The notes beneath the pieces are model-generated. The model was not told the origin of the DNA and did no database searches. It saw only the letters and a program-made list of their open reading frames with translations. Source: Fredinandcohnia aciditolerans (GTDB lineage Bacteria > Bacillota > Bacilli > Bacillales > Bacillaceae_L). From it: a DNA stretch of 64,000 bases. Positions within the stretch are counted from its first letter, which is position 1; every line of letters starts with the position of its first letter. The stretch covers positions 186,001 to 250,000 of the forward strand of contig QGHH01000003.1 in the NCBI GenBank assembly GCA_003640645.1, read 5' to 3'. Shown in pieces: positions 27,855 to 36,446 of the stretch. The position numbers and the translations under genes were made by a program.

Positions 27855-28640
27855 ATGGATTTATCTTTCGAGATTACTGGTAATGGTCATCCTGTTGCTC
27901 TTATTCATAGTGGTGGGTCTGATAGAAGACTGTGGAGTTTATTGGTGCCTCTTTTGTCTAAGCATTACAAGGTGATTGCTTTTGATGGCCGAGGTGCAGG
28001 CGAGTCACCAAACCCTATAAAACATACAAACTATGTTGAAGATGTACGGTCACTGTTGGATTACCTTGAACTTAAACAAGCAACACTTATCGGCCATTCT
28101 ATGGGCGGACAAATTGCAACCGATTTAGCACTTACTTACCCTGAAAGAGTATCAAAGCTTGTATTAATTCCCCCCTCGTTAACTGGTTTTATCTATTCTA
28201 AAGAGTTTGAACAATATCATAACAAAATAATAGAAGCTGCCCCAAATATAGATAAGATGTTAGAGCTTGCCCTTTATTCACCAACCTATCAAGTGGTGAT
28301 TCGTACTCCGCAAAAAGATCTCATTGTTCAAATGCTCAGGCAACACTTCGAGCGAATGCTTAAGTGGCCTGCAGATTTCTGTATGGATTGGCCACAGCCG
28401 CCAGCGGTGGGACGATTAGGAGAATTAAAAACTAAAACATTATTTATGATTGGCAAACTGGATGTAGCAGATAATTTTCGAGTTGCTGAAGAATTTAAAA
28501 AGGTTCCAAACATCCGTTTTATCGAAATTAAGGATGCCGATCACATGATACCCCTCACTTATGCTAAAGTTTTATATCAAGATATCACTACATTTATAAA
28601 GGATGGAAGTAAAAATGCCTCGTACACCCGAAGAGAATGA
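27855..28640 (+). CDS. Alpha/beta hydrolase
   Basis: A 261-residue alpha/beta-hydrolase-fold protein. The oxyanion region is HSGGSDRRLW, the nucleophile is in GHSMGG, and the late His is in DADHMIPL. There is no signal peptide, so it is cytoplasmic. ATG 27855 follows GAGGAGGG. It overlaps the tetR start by 26 bases, so the two are co-translated; repression by that TetR protein is expected. The substrate is unknown. Confidence 0.85.
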   Translation: MDLSFEITGNGHPVALIHSGGSDRRLWSLLVPLLSKHYKVIAFDGRGAGESPNPIKHTNYVEDVRSLLDYLELKQATLIGHSMGGQIATDLALTYPERVSKLVLIPPSLTGFIYSKEFEQYHNKIIEAAPNIDKMLELALYSPTYQVVIRTPQKDLIVQMLRQHFERMLKWPADFCMDWPQPPAVGRLGELKTKTLFMIGKLDVADNFRVAEEFKKVPNIRFIEIKDADHMIPLTYAKVLYQDITTFIKDGSKNASYTRRE

Positions 28641-29199
28641 ACGTATACGCCAAGCAACGATAGAAAAAATACGCGCTGCAGCGATGGAGTTATTTATGAA
28701 ACAAGGATATTACGCAACTTCGATAAGTGATATAGCGAAACATGCGAGGTTTTCGAAAGGATTACTCTATAACTATTACAAAGGAAAGGAAGAACTGCTT
28801 TCTGAAATGGTTAAGGATAGAATTGGGGAAGTGGCTGAAGTCATGTCAGAAGCTTTCTCCCTAGAAACACCTAAAGAACAGCTAACATCCATTGTGAATG
28901 GAGCCATTGACAATATTCACAAAAATCCTGAAGTCCATCGGTTTTATCTTCACCTTCAAACTCAACCAGAGGCTGATGTAGATTTGATTAAATACAGTCG
29001 TCTCATAATCGAAGAGAACGCGCGACTGTTTGAATTGCAATGTAAAATATTTGAAAGAATGGGAGAAAGTGAACCGAGGAGACGGTCGTTATATTTTTCT
29101 TCTGTGCTACAAGGGATCATGTTGATGATTGCAACCTATCCACAGAAGTTTCCAATAGAGGAATTAAAGCAGCAAATTATCAAGGAATTTTGTAAATAG
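28615..29199 (+). CDS. TetR/AcrR family transcriptional regulator
   Basis: A 194-residue repressor. The N-terminal helix-turn-helix (TSISDIAKHARFSKGLLYNYYKGKEELL, interrupted here only by its turn) lies at residues about 10-55, followed by a TetR C-terminal helical domain. ATG 28615 is chosen over the upstream frame because AAGGATGG stands correctly before it. It is embedded between two hydrolase genes and probably regulates the cassette from the promoter at 27791. Confidence 0.88.
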   Translation: MPRTPEENERIRQATIEKIRAAAMELFMKQGYYATSISDIAKHARFSKGLLYNYYKGKEELLSEMVKDRIGEVAEVMSEAFSLETPKEQLTSIVNGAIDNIHKNPEVHRFYLHLQTQPEADVDLIKYSRLIIEENARLFELQCKIFERMGESEPRRRSLYFSSVLQGIMLMIATYPQKFPIEELKQQIIKEFCK

Positions 29200-29256
29200 T
29201 GATACTAAATAAATCGCGATTCAAATAATGAAACCCTACAAAGGAGATGGTTGGAA

Positions 29257-29946
29257 ATGGAAACACGGGTAAATCAAATTGAATTGAATGGACTTACTTA
29301 CCAATATCGCGAGACTGGGAAACCTTCTTCACCCCCGATTGTTGCACTCCACGCATTAGGTACAAGTGCAGAAACTTGGGATCAAGTGGCTGCTGTATTA
29401 GGAGAAAATTACCGTGTATTAGCTTTAGATCAACGGGGGCACGGTGGGAGTGCAAGAACTAGTAAATACAGTTTTGAACTGATGAGTGAAGACTTACTTC
29501 ATTTTGCGAATGCTATGAATCTAGAAAGGTTTACCCTAATGGGTCATTCGATGGGCGGAACAGTATCCTATCTTTTCACGGAAACATTTCCGTCAAGGAT
29601 TGAACGGTTAATTGTTGAAGACACACCACCACCTTTTCAGGGAAAGCCGATTGAGATTCCTTCTAAACCTGCTGATATTCTACCGTTAGATTGGGAGGTT
29701 GTACCATCGATACTGCAGCAACTTAATGAACCCAATCCCGAATGGTGGGCTCGACTTACTGATATTACCATGCCGACGCTCCTTTTAGGTGGTGGGTCTA
29801 GTCATATTCCTCAGCATAAATTGGAGGAAGTATCTAAGATAATTCCGAATTGTGAATTTGTGACGATAGAGTCTGCTGGGCATTTTGTTCATGATGACAA
29901 TTTACACGGCTTTTTGTCAGCTGTAAAAAGTTTTCTAGATTCATAA
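29257..29946 (+). CDS. Alpha/beta hydrolase
   Basis: A 229-residue alpha/beta hydrolase: VALHALGTSAETWDQV, LDQRGHGGS, nucleophile in GHSMGG and catalytic His in SAGHFVHDD. It is somewhat shorter than average because the cap region is small. ATG 29257 follows AAGGAG; a TTG six bases earlier is possible. It resembles lactonases and esterases such as 3-oxoadipate enol-lactonase-like proteins, but no pathway partner is nearby. Confidence 0.85.
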   Translation: METRVNQIELNGLTYQYRETGKPSSPPIVALHALGTSAETWDQVAAVLGENYRVLALDQRGHGGSARTSKYSFELMSEDLLHFANAMNLERFTLMGHSMGGTVSYLFTETFPSRIERLIVEDTPPPFQGKPIEIPSKPADILPLDWEVVPSILQQLNEPNPEWWARLTDITMPTLLLGGGSSHIPQHKLEEVSKIIPNCEFVTIESAGHFVHDDNLHGFLSAVKSFLDS

Positions 29947-30031
29947 TTACTCTACCCATCAAAGCGGGGGGCGTGGTACTATAGTAGGAGTCTGGATATG
30001 AAAAAATTTTATAAATGAGAGGCAGTGTTTT

Positions 30032-31270
30032 ATGGGAATGACAAAAGGTAAAGGCGTGCAGGCAAAGCCTTCAAGCAACATATTCTCAAATCGGATCGTT
30101 CTATCGATCATGAGTTCAAATTTCTTACTGCAACTAGGGATTTGGATACGTAACTTTGCAATACTTTTATATGTGACCGACATTACAAATAATGATCCGG
30201 TATATGTATCTCTTATTTCAGTAGCTGAGTTCGCCCCGATTTTCATCTTTTCTTTTATCGGAGGAACCTTTGCGGATAGATGGAAACCAAAGTTGACAAT
30301 GGTCTGGTGTGATTTGTTGTCAGCCGTTTCGATATTTGTCGTATTACTTACATTGCTTTATGGTTCGTGGTATGTGATATTCTTTGCCACATTGGTTTCC
30401 GCAATTCTTTCACAGTTTTCCATGCCTTCTGCAATGCGTTTGTTCAAACAGCACGTACCTGAAGAACAGTTGCAGTCTGTCATGGCTATGTTCCAATCAC
30501 TCATGGCGATTTTCATGGTTATCGGTCCGCTTATTGGAACATTCGTATATCAGAAATTTGGGATATACACTTCTATTGGAGTCATGGGCGTCATGTTCCT
30601 CCTTTCTGCAGTCGTTTTACTATCCTTGCCTAAGGATTTAGAAAAGGAAAAAACGGATACACAACCGGATTTCAAGAAGGAGCTTATGGACGGCTTAAGT
30701 TATGTGTTAAACCACCCAGTTTTGAAATCAATGGGTGCGATATTTGCAGCCTGTGGGTTGGCAGTCGGATTGGTCCAACCGTTAGCAATCTTTGTTGCCA
30801 TAGAAAACTTGAGCATGCCTAAGGATTTTATCCAATGGTTGCTAATGGCAAGCGGAATTGGAATGCTGATCGGAGGTGGCGTCATTTTTGCGCTGTCCAA
30901 AAAAGTGACGCCTCAAAAGCTGTTGTCAATAGGGATTTTAGTAAGTGTCGTTGCGACTGTAGGAATTGGTTACTCTCATAGCCCTGGACTGACTATCGCA
31001 CTTCAATTCATTAACGGTTTATTCCTGCCATGTATTCATATTGGAATCAACACGCTAATCTTGAGCAATACAGAAGAAAACTTTGTCGGGCGAGTGAATG
31101 GCGTATTGAACCCAATGTTCATGGGGATGATGGTCATCGGCATGTCTATGTCTGGTTTGATGAAAGGAGCGCTTACCTTATCTGGAGTTTATCTAGCATC
31201 CGGAATCTTATTCTTAATCGGTGTCTTCTTTATTCTGCCATTGTTTAAGCAAAAGATGCAGTCAGTGTAG
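30032..31270 (+). CDS. MFS efflux permease (MFS_3, macrolide-efflux-like)
   Basis: A 412-residue membrane protein with about 12 helices. The loop 2-3 signature GGTFADRWKPKLTM and the sequence style match the MFS_3 group that includes Mef-type exporters. GAGAGG precedes the ATG by nine bases. It closes the cassette of hydrolase, TetR, hydrolase and MFS. The drug or metabolite exported is not evident. Confidence 0.85.
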   Translation: MGMTKGKGVQAKPSSNIFSNRIVLSIMSSNFLLQLGIWIRNFAILLYVTDITNNDPVYVSLISVAEFAPIFIFSFIGGTFADRWKPKLTMVWCDLLSAVSIFVVLLTLLYGSWYVIFFATLVSAILSQFSMPSAMRLFKQHVPEEQLQSVMAMFQSLMAIFMVIGPLIGTFVYQKFGIYTSIGVMGVMFLLSAVVLLSLPKDLEKEKTDTQPDFKKELMDGLSYVLNHPVLKSMGAIFAACGLAVGLVQPLAIFVAIENLSMPKDFIQWLLMASGIGMLIGGGVIFALSKKVTPQKLLSIGILVSVVATVGIGYSHSPGLTIALQFINGLFLPCIHIGINTLILSNTEENFVGRVNGVLNPMFMGMMVIGMSMSGLMKGALTLSGVYLASGILFLIGVFFILPLFKQKMQSV

Positions 31271-31404
31271 TCTGATTGAATAAATCAATGGATAGTGCAT
31301 GGTTTGCGACAACGACCTGGTCAATATTATATAAAAATATACCAGAGGCACATCAAGTTAAATAACAAGTACAAGGTACTTTATTATAAGATCGTTGTTA
31401 TTCT

Positions 31405-31439
31405 AAAGGTCTCTTCCGATTTGGAAGAGGCCTTTTTTT
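31405..31439 (+). terminator. Terminator after MFS gene, copy 2
   Basis: AAAGGTCTCTTCC-GATTT-GGAAGAGGCCTTTTTTT. It differs from the terminator at 27629 by a single base in the loop. Confidence 0.9.
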
Positions 31440-31580
31440 AGTTAACTACTGAAGAAAGGAGTTAATACCTATCTTTTCTTAAACGTGAAATGCGACAAAA
31501 GTCAGGAAATACAGGCTTTTTTCATATTCAAAAACGACTAAGAATATACTTTAGCAAATAATGACTAAGGGAGTGAAGAA

Positions 31581-32903
31581 ATGAAAGCGATAACAAATTT
31601 CTTTGTCCGATTGGTTCAACGTTTTCTTCCTGATGCCTTTATTTTTGCGATTATTCTTACCTTTTTAGTGTTCGTATTAGGCATCTTGTTTACAGAAAGC
31701 GGACCCGTTGAGATGGTTTCACATTGGGGAACTGGGTTTTGGGATTTACTCGCCTTTACCATGCAAATGGCTCTTGTCGTGGTAACGGGGTATGTATTAG
31801 CGAATGCACCTATTATCAAGAACTTTCTAGCTAAATTGAGTAATTTGGCGAAAACACCGGCCCAAGCAGTTATGCTTGTCACTTTTGTGTCAGCAATTGC
31901 TTGTTTAATCAATTATGGTTTCGGTCTAGTCGTAGGGGCCTTATTTGCAATCCATGTGGCAAGGCAAGTACCATCTGCAGATTTTCGTATTTTAGTAGCT
32001 GGAGCATATAGTGGATTTTTAGTATGGCATGGAGGTCTTTCAGGGTCCATTCCATTGACGGTGGCAACACCTGGTCATTTTTTAGAAGATAAAATGGGAG
32101 TCATTCCAGTAAGTGAAACACTTTTTAGTCCAGCCAATCTCTTTATTGTGGCAGCCCTCGTCATTACTTTACCTATATTTAACCGTTACTTAATGAAAAG
32201 TTCAAATACCATCGACCAAGATCGATCTGGATGGAAGTTACCCGATGACACACCTACTACAACAACATCAACCAACCCAACGACACCAGCCGAAAAAATT
32301 GAGAACAGTGTGATTGTTTCGATGTTAATTGGCATCATGGGGTTGGGCTTTATCGTCTATCATTTTGTTACAAAAGGTTTTGATTTAAATATTAATATCG
32401 TAAACTTTATTTTCTTATTCATAGGAATTATGTTGCACAAAACACCGATACAGTTCTTAAACACAGTAACGAATGGAGTCAAGAATGCAGGGGGAATAAT
32501 CATTCAATTCCCGTTTTATGCTGGGATAATGGGAATGGTTACATTATCAGGACTTTCAGGGGAAATTGCACTATGGTTCGTTTCCTTTTCAAATGAACAC
32601 ACCTTGCCATTCTTTTCATTTGTCAGTGGAGGACTTATCAACGTATTTGTACCATCCGGTGGTGGTCAGTGGGCTGTTCAAGGACCGATTATGATTGAAG
32701 CAGCAGCAGCTATTAATGCAGACCTTGCGAAAACAGCGGTTGGTGTTGCATGGGGAGATGCCTGGACCAATATGATCCAACCATTCTGGGCATTGCCTGC
32801 ACTAGCCATTGCAGGTTTGCATATTCGCGATATCATGGGGTTCTGTGTTATGATCCTCCTATATAGCTTTATTCCAATTTCAATAGGTCTATTATTGTTA
32901 TAA
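31581..32903 (+). CDS. Short-chain fatty acid transporter (AtoE family)
   Basis: A 440-residue, roughly 12-helix permease: FVRLVQRFLPDAFIFAIILT, INYGFGLVVGALFA, VWHGGLSGSIPLT and VPSGGGQWAVQGPI are AtoE features. AAGGGAGTGAAGAA precedes the ATG. It is monocistronic between two terminators; no acetoacetyl-CoA genes are adjacent. Likely substrates are acetoacetate or butyrate-type acids. Confidence 0.9.
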   Translation: MKAITNFFVRLVQRFLPDAFIFAIILTFLVFVLGILFTESGPVEMVSHWGTGFWDLLAFTMQMALVVVTGYVLANAPIIKNFLAKLSNLAKTPAQAVMLVTFVSAIACLINYGFGLVVGALFAIHVARQVPSADFRILVAGAYSGFLVWHGGLSGSIPLTVATPGHFLEDKMGVIPVSETLFSPANLFIVAALVITLPIFNRYLMKSSNTIDQDRSGWKLPDDTPTTTTSTNPTTPAEKIENSVIVSMLIGIMGLGFIVYHFVTKGFDLNINIVNFIFLFIGIMLHKTPIQFLNTVTNGVKNAGGIIIQFPFYAGIMGMVTLSGLSGEIALWFVSFSNEHTLPFFSFVSGGLINVFVPSGGGQWAVQGPIMIEAAAAINADLAKTAVGVAWGDAWTNMIQPFWALPALAIAGLHIRDIMGFCVMILLYSFIPISIGLLLL

Positions 32904-32908
32904 AATAG

Positions 32909-32937
32909 AGGCAAACGGACATATCCGTTTGCCTTTC
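32909..32937 (+). terminator. Terminator of the AtoE-family gene
   Basis: AGGCAAACGGA-CATA-TCCGTTTGCCT, perfect 11-bp stem with a short T tract, six bases after the stop codon. Confidence 0.88.
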
Positions 32938-32957
32938 TATATGCAGGGGGATATTTT

Positions 32958-33358
32958 ATGAGAAAAAAGACAGTGGGTGTATTAGTAGTAGCACTTGTCT
33001 TGATTTTGACAATTATAGGTTGTATACCTAAAACGATCCCACCTTTAAGAGGTGCTTATCAAAGTGAACATGTGAATGGATATTCACATTTCAACCTAGA
33101 GATCATAGTTTTGTTGAATACATTGATAATAGAGAAGTAGATAAGGGAACTTATGAGGAGATAGAAGATGGTTTGTTTAAAATAAATGGCGAAATGCAAG
33201 AGTTGGAGATTACTTTAAAAAGTAACAACTCTTTTGATCTAATCGTCAAGAAACTAAATGATGGCAAACCAATCACTTTGAAAAATGTCGATGCCACACC
33301 CGCATATATTGGTACAGAGTTTGATGATGTTGATGAGTATAAAACATTATTAGAATGA
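32958..33358 (+). pseudogene. Frameshifted small lipoprotein gene
   Basis: The first frame gives a signal peptide with lipobox IIGC (Cys22) and ends at 33140. A second frame, offset by the loss of one base near 33105, reads DHSFVEYIDNREVDKGTYE and runs on to 33358, ending in DDVDEYKTLLE. The two join into one protein of about 133 residues, so I read this as one gene disrupted by a 1-base deletion (or a 2-base insertion). No slippery heptamer was noticed to suggest programmed frameshifting. A good ribosome binding site and a terminator flank it. Function unknown; it looks like a small Bacillus surface lipoprotein. Confidence 0.75.
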
Positions 33359-33364
33359 AGGTGA

Positions 33365-33401
33365 ATGCTTGGTCATACACAGTATGAACCAGGCATTTTT
33401 T
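33365..33401 (+). terminator. Terminator after the frameshifted lipoprotein gene
   Basis: ATGCTTGGTCATAC pairs with GTATGAACCAGGCAT (one bulge, one G-T pair) and runs into TTTTTTAT. Confidence 0.8.
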
Positions 33402-33536
33402 ATTGGTCACTATTCGAAAAGTGAAACTTTTCCAGGATAGTTCACGTAAATAAAGTATCGGCTTAAGATGGGTATCTGAAGAATTCTCTTGGGCTGCTAT
33501 AGATATTAAATATATTAAATATGAAGGGGGAATTGG

Positions 33537-34433
33537 ATGGGTTGGTTATTCCTGTTTGTAGTTGTGATTGGAATTGTATTCTTTTTACATAAAAAACTCT
33601 CATTTACATATGGTTTATCTCCTAAATCAATAGAGACAAAACCACTAAAAGGGCTAAAGAAACTAAGTGATAACCTGGAGCAGTCCCTTAGTAAAAGCTA
33701 TATGAAACATGTAGAAGAGCGAGTAATGAAAGAAAAAAAGTTGAAAGAAAATGAATACAACTGGCGTTTGCTCGATTTAAAACGCTACTTTATCTTGACT
33801 TCTCTATTAAAAGAATCGCCAATGTTCAGCAACAAAGTTGATGACTTATGGCATGAGATGCTATTGTTTACACGTGAGTATGATGATTTTTCAAAAAAAT
33901 ATGCGGGTAGTATCCTGCATCACAGTCCTAATGTAACTAAAATATCTGATCCCGATTTGCGAGGATTCTTTGATTGGGTATATGCTGAGCTTTTTTTCAT
34001 TAGAAAAGAGAACATCCATTTGTATAAGGGGTTTTTCAGGCATCCCGTAAACCCAACTATCGTTGAGGATTTTAAAACTTTATCAGAAAACGAACTGATA
34101 GATAAGTATTTTAAAAGTGATAGCCACTATTTTAGTACCATACTCTCGTTGATCTCCTCTATGAAAAAAACAGCAAATAGCGTCAAAGATTATGAAAAGC
34201 GTCTAGTTCAAGAAAAGATGAGAAAAAGTAAAATTCAGAAAAACTTCAACGCTATGCTCGTTCCATTCTTATCTGTTTCTTATTTTCATTATGATGAATT
34301 CTCTAGTTATATGAAAGCAAGTGCCGCTAGTTCATCCAGTTGCACAAGTTGTGGTTCAGTTTCAAGTAGTTCGTGTAGTTCTGTCTCGTCTTGCAGCAGT
34401 TCTTGCTCAAGTTGTGGTGGGGGTAGTGATTAA
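33537..34433 (+). CDS. Membrane-anchored protein with GRDP-like motif and Ser/Cys-rich tail
   Basis: A 298-residue protein. One N-terminal membrane helix (residues about 2-17) is followed by a charged, helical cytosolic or exposed region. It contains DDLWHEMLLFTREYDDF near residue 100, which resembles the DxxWHxxML block of glycine-rich-domain (GRDP-like) proteins, followed by LHHS. The last 35 or so residues are almost only Ser, Cys and Gly, with six cysteines in SC, SSC and SSCGGG spacing. AAGGGGG precedes the ATG. I do not know its function; metal binding or disulfide cross-linking are possibilities only. Confidence 0.7.
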   Translation: MGWLFLFVVVIGIVFFLHKKLSFTYGLSPKSIETKPLKGLKKLSDNLEQSLSKSYMKHVEERVMKEKKLKENEYNWRLLDLKRYFILTSLLKESPMFSNKVDDLWHEMLLFTREYDDFSKKYAGSILHHSPNVTKISDPDLRGFFDWVYAELFFIRKENIHLYKGFFRHPVNPTIVEDFKTLSENELIDKYFKSDSHYFSTILSLISSMKKTANSVKDYEKRLVQEKMRKSKIQKNFNAMLVPFLSVSYFHYDEFSSYMKASAASSSSCTSCGSVSSSSCSSVSSCSSSCSSCGGGSD

Positions 34434-34602
34434 AACATTTACACACTCTATGAAATATACCATCCTTGATATACTATTACCAAATCCAACCTTTACGTGA
34501 TAAAAGGTACGTGTCAGGTTTGGAAGAAGGTATTTAGGCTAGTTCAGTTGAATAATTATAATAGACTCATTTTTAGTTTAATTCTAAATTGGAGGGGTTT
34601 TA
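34434..34602. other. Short intergenic stretch with weak hairpin
   Basis: ACCTTT-ACGTGATA-AAAGGT (near 34490-34509) and the nearby words ACGTGTCAGG resemble fragments of the GTGTCAGG-type interspersed repeats seen elsewhere in the window. No gene seen. Confidence 0.3.
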
Positions 34603-35088
34603 TTGAAGACATTGTTTCGTTATAACTGGATGGTCAGGGAAGAATGGTATCGATGGTGTGAAGAGTTAAGTGAAGAGGAACTTCTACGAACCAGAACTGG
34701 TGGTGTAGGTAGTATTTTGCAAACACTTTTTCATATAGTGGATGTGGAATGGAGTTGGATTCGCCTATTACAAGGAAAACCAGATTTTCAAGAGAGTTTT
34801 GAGGATTATAAAAGCTTAGAACAGGTTCGTAAATTGGACACCAAGTTTCGAACTGAAGTGCTGAATTTTATTAAAAATTGGGATAGTAGTATGGAAAATA
34901 ACCTATTGTACGATACCCTCCCAGACGGAAGAGTTGAAACAGACACATGGGGTGAGGTAATGCGACATGTAATTGCACATGAAATTCACCATATCGGACA
35001 ATTATCAGTTTGGTCACGAGAAATAGGGAAAAAGCCTGTGTCTGCTAATTTCATTGGACGTGGCCTTGTATCTCACATGAATGACTAA
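34603..35088 (+). CDS. DinB-family protein
   Basis: A 161-residue four-helix DinB/YfiT-like protein. Three metal-ligand histidines are visible: one in TLFHIVDVEW (residue about 45) and two in HVIAHEIHHIGQL near residues 127-131. TTG start ten bases after GGAGGGG begins. Many such proteins are thiol-dependent transferases (bacillithiol type) or uncharacterised stress proteins. It is monocistronic. Confidence 0.85.
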   Translation: MKTLFRYNWMVREEWYRWCEELSEEELLRTRTGGVGSILQTLFHIVDVEWSWIRLLQGKPDFQESFEDYKSLEQVRKLDTKFRTEVLNFIKNWDSSMENNLLYDTLPDGRVETDTWGEVMRHVIAHEIHHIGQLSVWSREIGKKPVSANFIGRGLVSHMND

Positions 35089-35164
35089 TTTATAGATTTG
35101 ATAGATAAATTAAAACATGAATAGAGTACTATTAACATAGTGTTTTTCCAGAATAGTTATAAGT

Positions 35165-35203
35165 AAAATGACACCATCCCTGTGTAATGGTGTCATTTTT
35201 TTC
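35165..35203 (+). terminator. Terminator of the DinB-family gene
   Basis: AAAATGACACCAT and ATGGTGTCATTTT form a perfect 13-bp stem leading into TTTTTTC. Confidence 0.92.
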
Positions 35204-35343
35204 TTATACGAATGTCGAAATCAGTCTATGAAAAAATTTATATCTCATTTAAAAATATATGATGTAGCAGGCAAGCCTGATTTGAAAGGTATTATCAAAT
35301 TAATCAGTGGTCGAAATCAGTTCTTTTTATAATTTTTAGTTAA

Positions 35344-35372
35344 TTGACAATATTCTAATTCGTTGTTATGCT
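35344..35372 (+). promoter_or_regulatory. SigmaA promoter of the third LacI/ABC operon
   Basis: TTGACA (35344-35349) and TATGCT (35367-35372) with a 17-base spacer, just upstream of a LacI-type palindrome. Confidence 0.75.
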
Positions 35373-35379
35373 CTATTCG

Positions 35380-35393
35380 ATGAAACGTTTCAT
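35380..35393. promoter_or_regulatory. LacI-family operator palindrome
   Basis: ATGAAACGTTTCAT is a perfect 14-base palindrome with central CG. It starts at the predicted transcription start, so binding of the LacI protein at 35417 would shut its own operon. Confidence 0.72.
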
Positions 35394-35416
35394 TAATAAA
35401 AAATAGGAAGTATACC

Positions 35417-36427
35417 ATGACTAAAAAGGTGACGATACGAGATGTTGCAGAATTAGCTGGTGTGTCTATTGGTACTGCATCGAAAGTCATAAATAATGTT
35501 GGTAACGTCCATATTGAACTCAAGAACAAAGTAAACGCAGCAATAAAAGCCCTAAACTACTCCCCAAACATGATAGCAAGAAGTTTGAAGTCATCCGTCT
35601 CAAAAACAATTGCTGTTCTTCTATCTAACATTACAAACCCCTTCCAGATGACTTTGGCCAAAGGTATTGAAGAAGTTATCTTTGAGAAAGACTATCTATT
35701 TATCATCAGCTCCACAAATGAAAATCCTACTAATGAACGAAAAAATTTACAACTTTTTTACGAGCAACGGGTTGACGGAATTATTCTTTGTTCGACTGGT
35801 CAAGTCAACGAAGATATTCTTTCGTTAGTCGAAAGAAACATTCCAATGGTCCTTGTTGATCGACCCATCCCTCATCTGCCTGTTCATATAGTGGCAGATG
35901 ATAATTTTATTGGCATGGAAAAATTAGTTACTTACCTTCATGAATTAGGGCATAAAGAAATAGGTGTCATTCATGGAGATTTGAACACTGTTCACGGAAA
36001 ACTTAGGTACGATAGTGTTCTGCAGTCACTAACGAAGTATGGCCATACAACTGAACACCAGTTTTTTGGTGATTTTACCTATGAAGGAGGTCAACGAGCA
36101 ATAGAATATTTTCTATCGAAAACAATCGTGCCTACAGCCATCATTTCGTCAAACAATAATATGACGGCAGGTGTATTAAAGGCGTGTCAAAACTACAAGA
36201 TTACCATTCCAGATCAACTTACGGTTGTGTCATTTGGAGAGTTAGAATATGAATGGGATATCATCATACCCAAAGTAACTGCAATAGTACAATCTCCACG
36301 TGAAATTGGGAGACGTGCAGCAAGTTTGCTATTAGAACAAATGAATAGGAAAGGTCAACATCAAATCGTTCAACTTTTCATCGAACCTGAAATCTCTGTA
36401 GGAAACTCTTCTTCTCCTAAAATTTAA
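35417..36427 (+). CDS. LacI-family transcriptional regulator
   Basis: A 336-residue regulator. The helix-turn-helix is TIRDVAELAGVSIGTASKVIN, with hinge YSPNMIARSLKSSVSKT, followed by the sugar-binding-like sensor domain. It is the first gene of an eight-gene operon, followed after ten bases by a zinc dehydrogenase. It lies directly behind its likely operator at 35380-35393. Confidence 0.9.
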   Translation: MTKKVTIRDVAELAGVSIGTASKVINNVGNVHIELKNKVNAAIKALNYSPNMIARSLKSSVSKTIAVLLSNITNPFQMTLAKGIEEVIFEKDYLFIISSTNENPTNERKNLQLFYEQRVDGIILCSTGQVNEDILSLVERNIPMVLVDRPIPHLPVHIVADDNFIGMEKLVTYLHELGHKEIGVIHGDLNTVHGKLRYDSVLQSLTKYGHTTEHQFFGDFTYEGGQRAIEYFLSKTIVPTAIISSNNNMTAGVLKACQNYKITIPDQLTVVSFGELEYEWDIIIPKVTAIVQSPREIGRRAASLLLEQMNRKGQHQIVQLFIEPEISVGNSSSPKI

Positions 36428-36446
36428 CGAAGAAAAGGTGATATAT

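Noticed and set aside
33173-33358. A separate 61-residue gene after the small lipoprotein
   Set aside because: No ribosome binding site precedes it and its upstream codons continue the lipoprotein in another frame, so it is the second half of one frameshifted gene.
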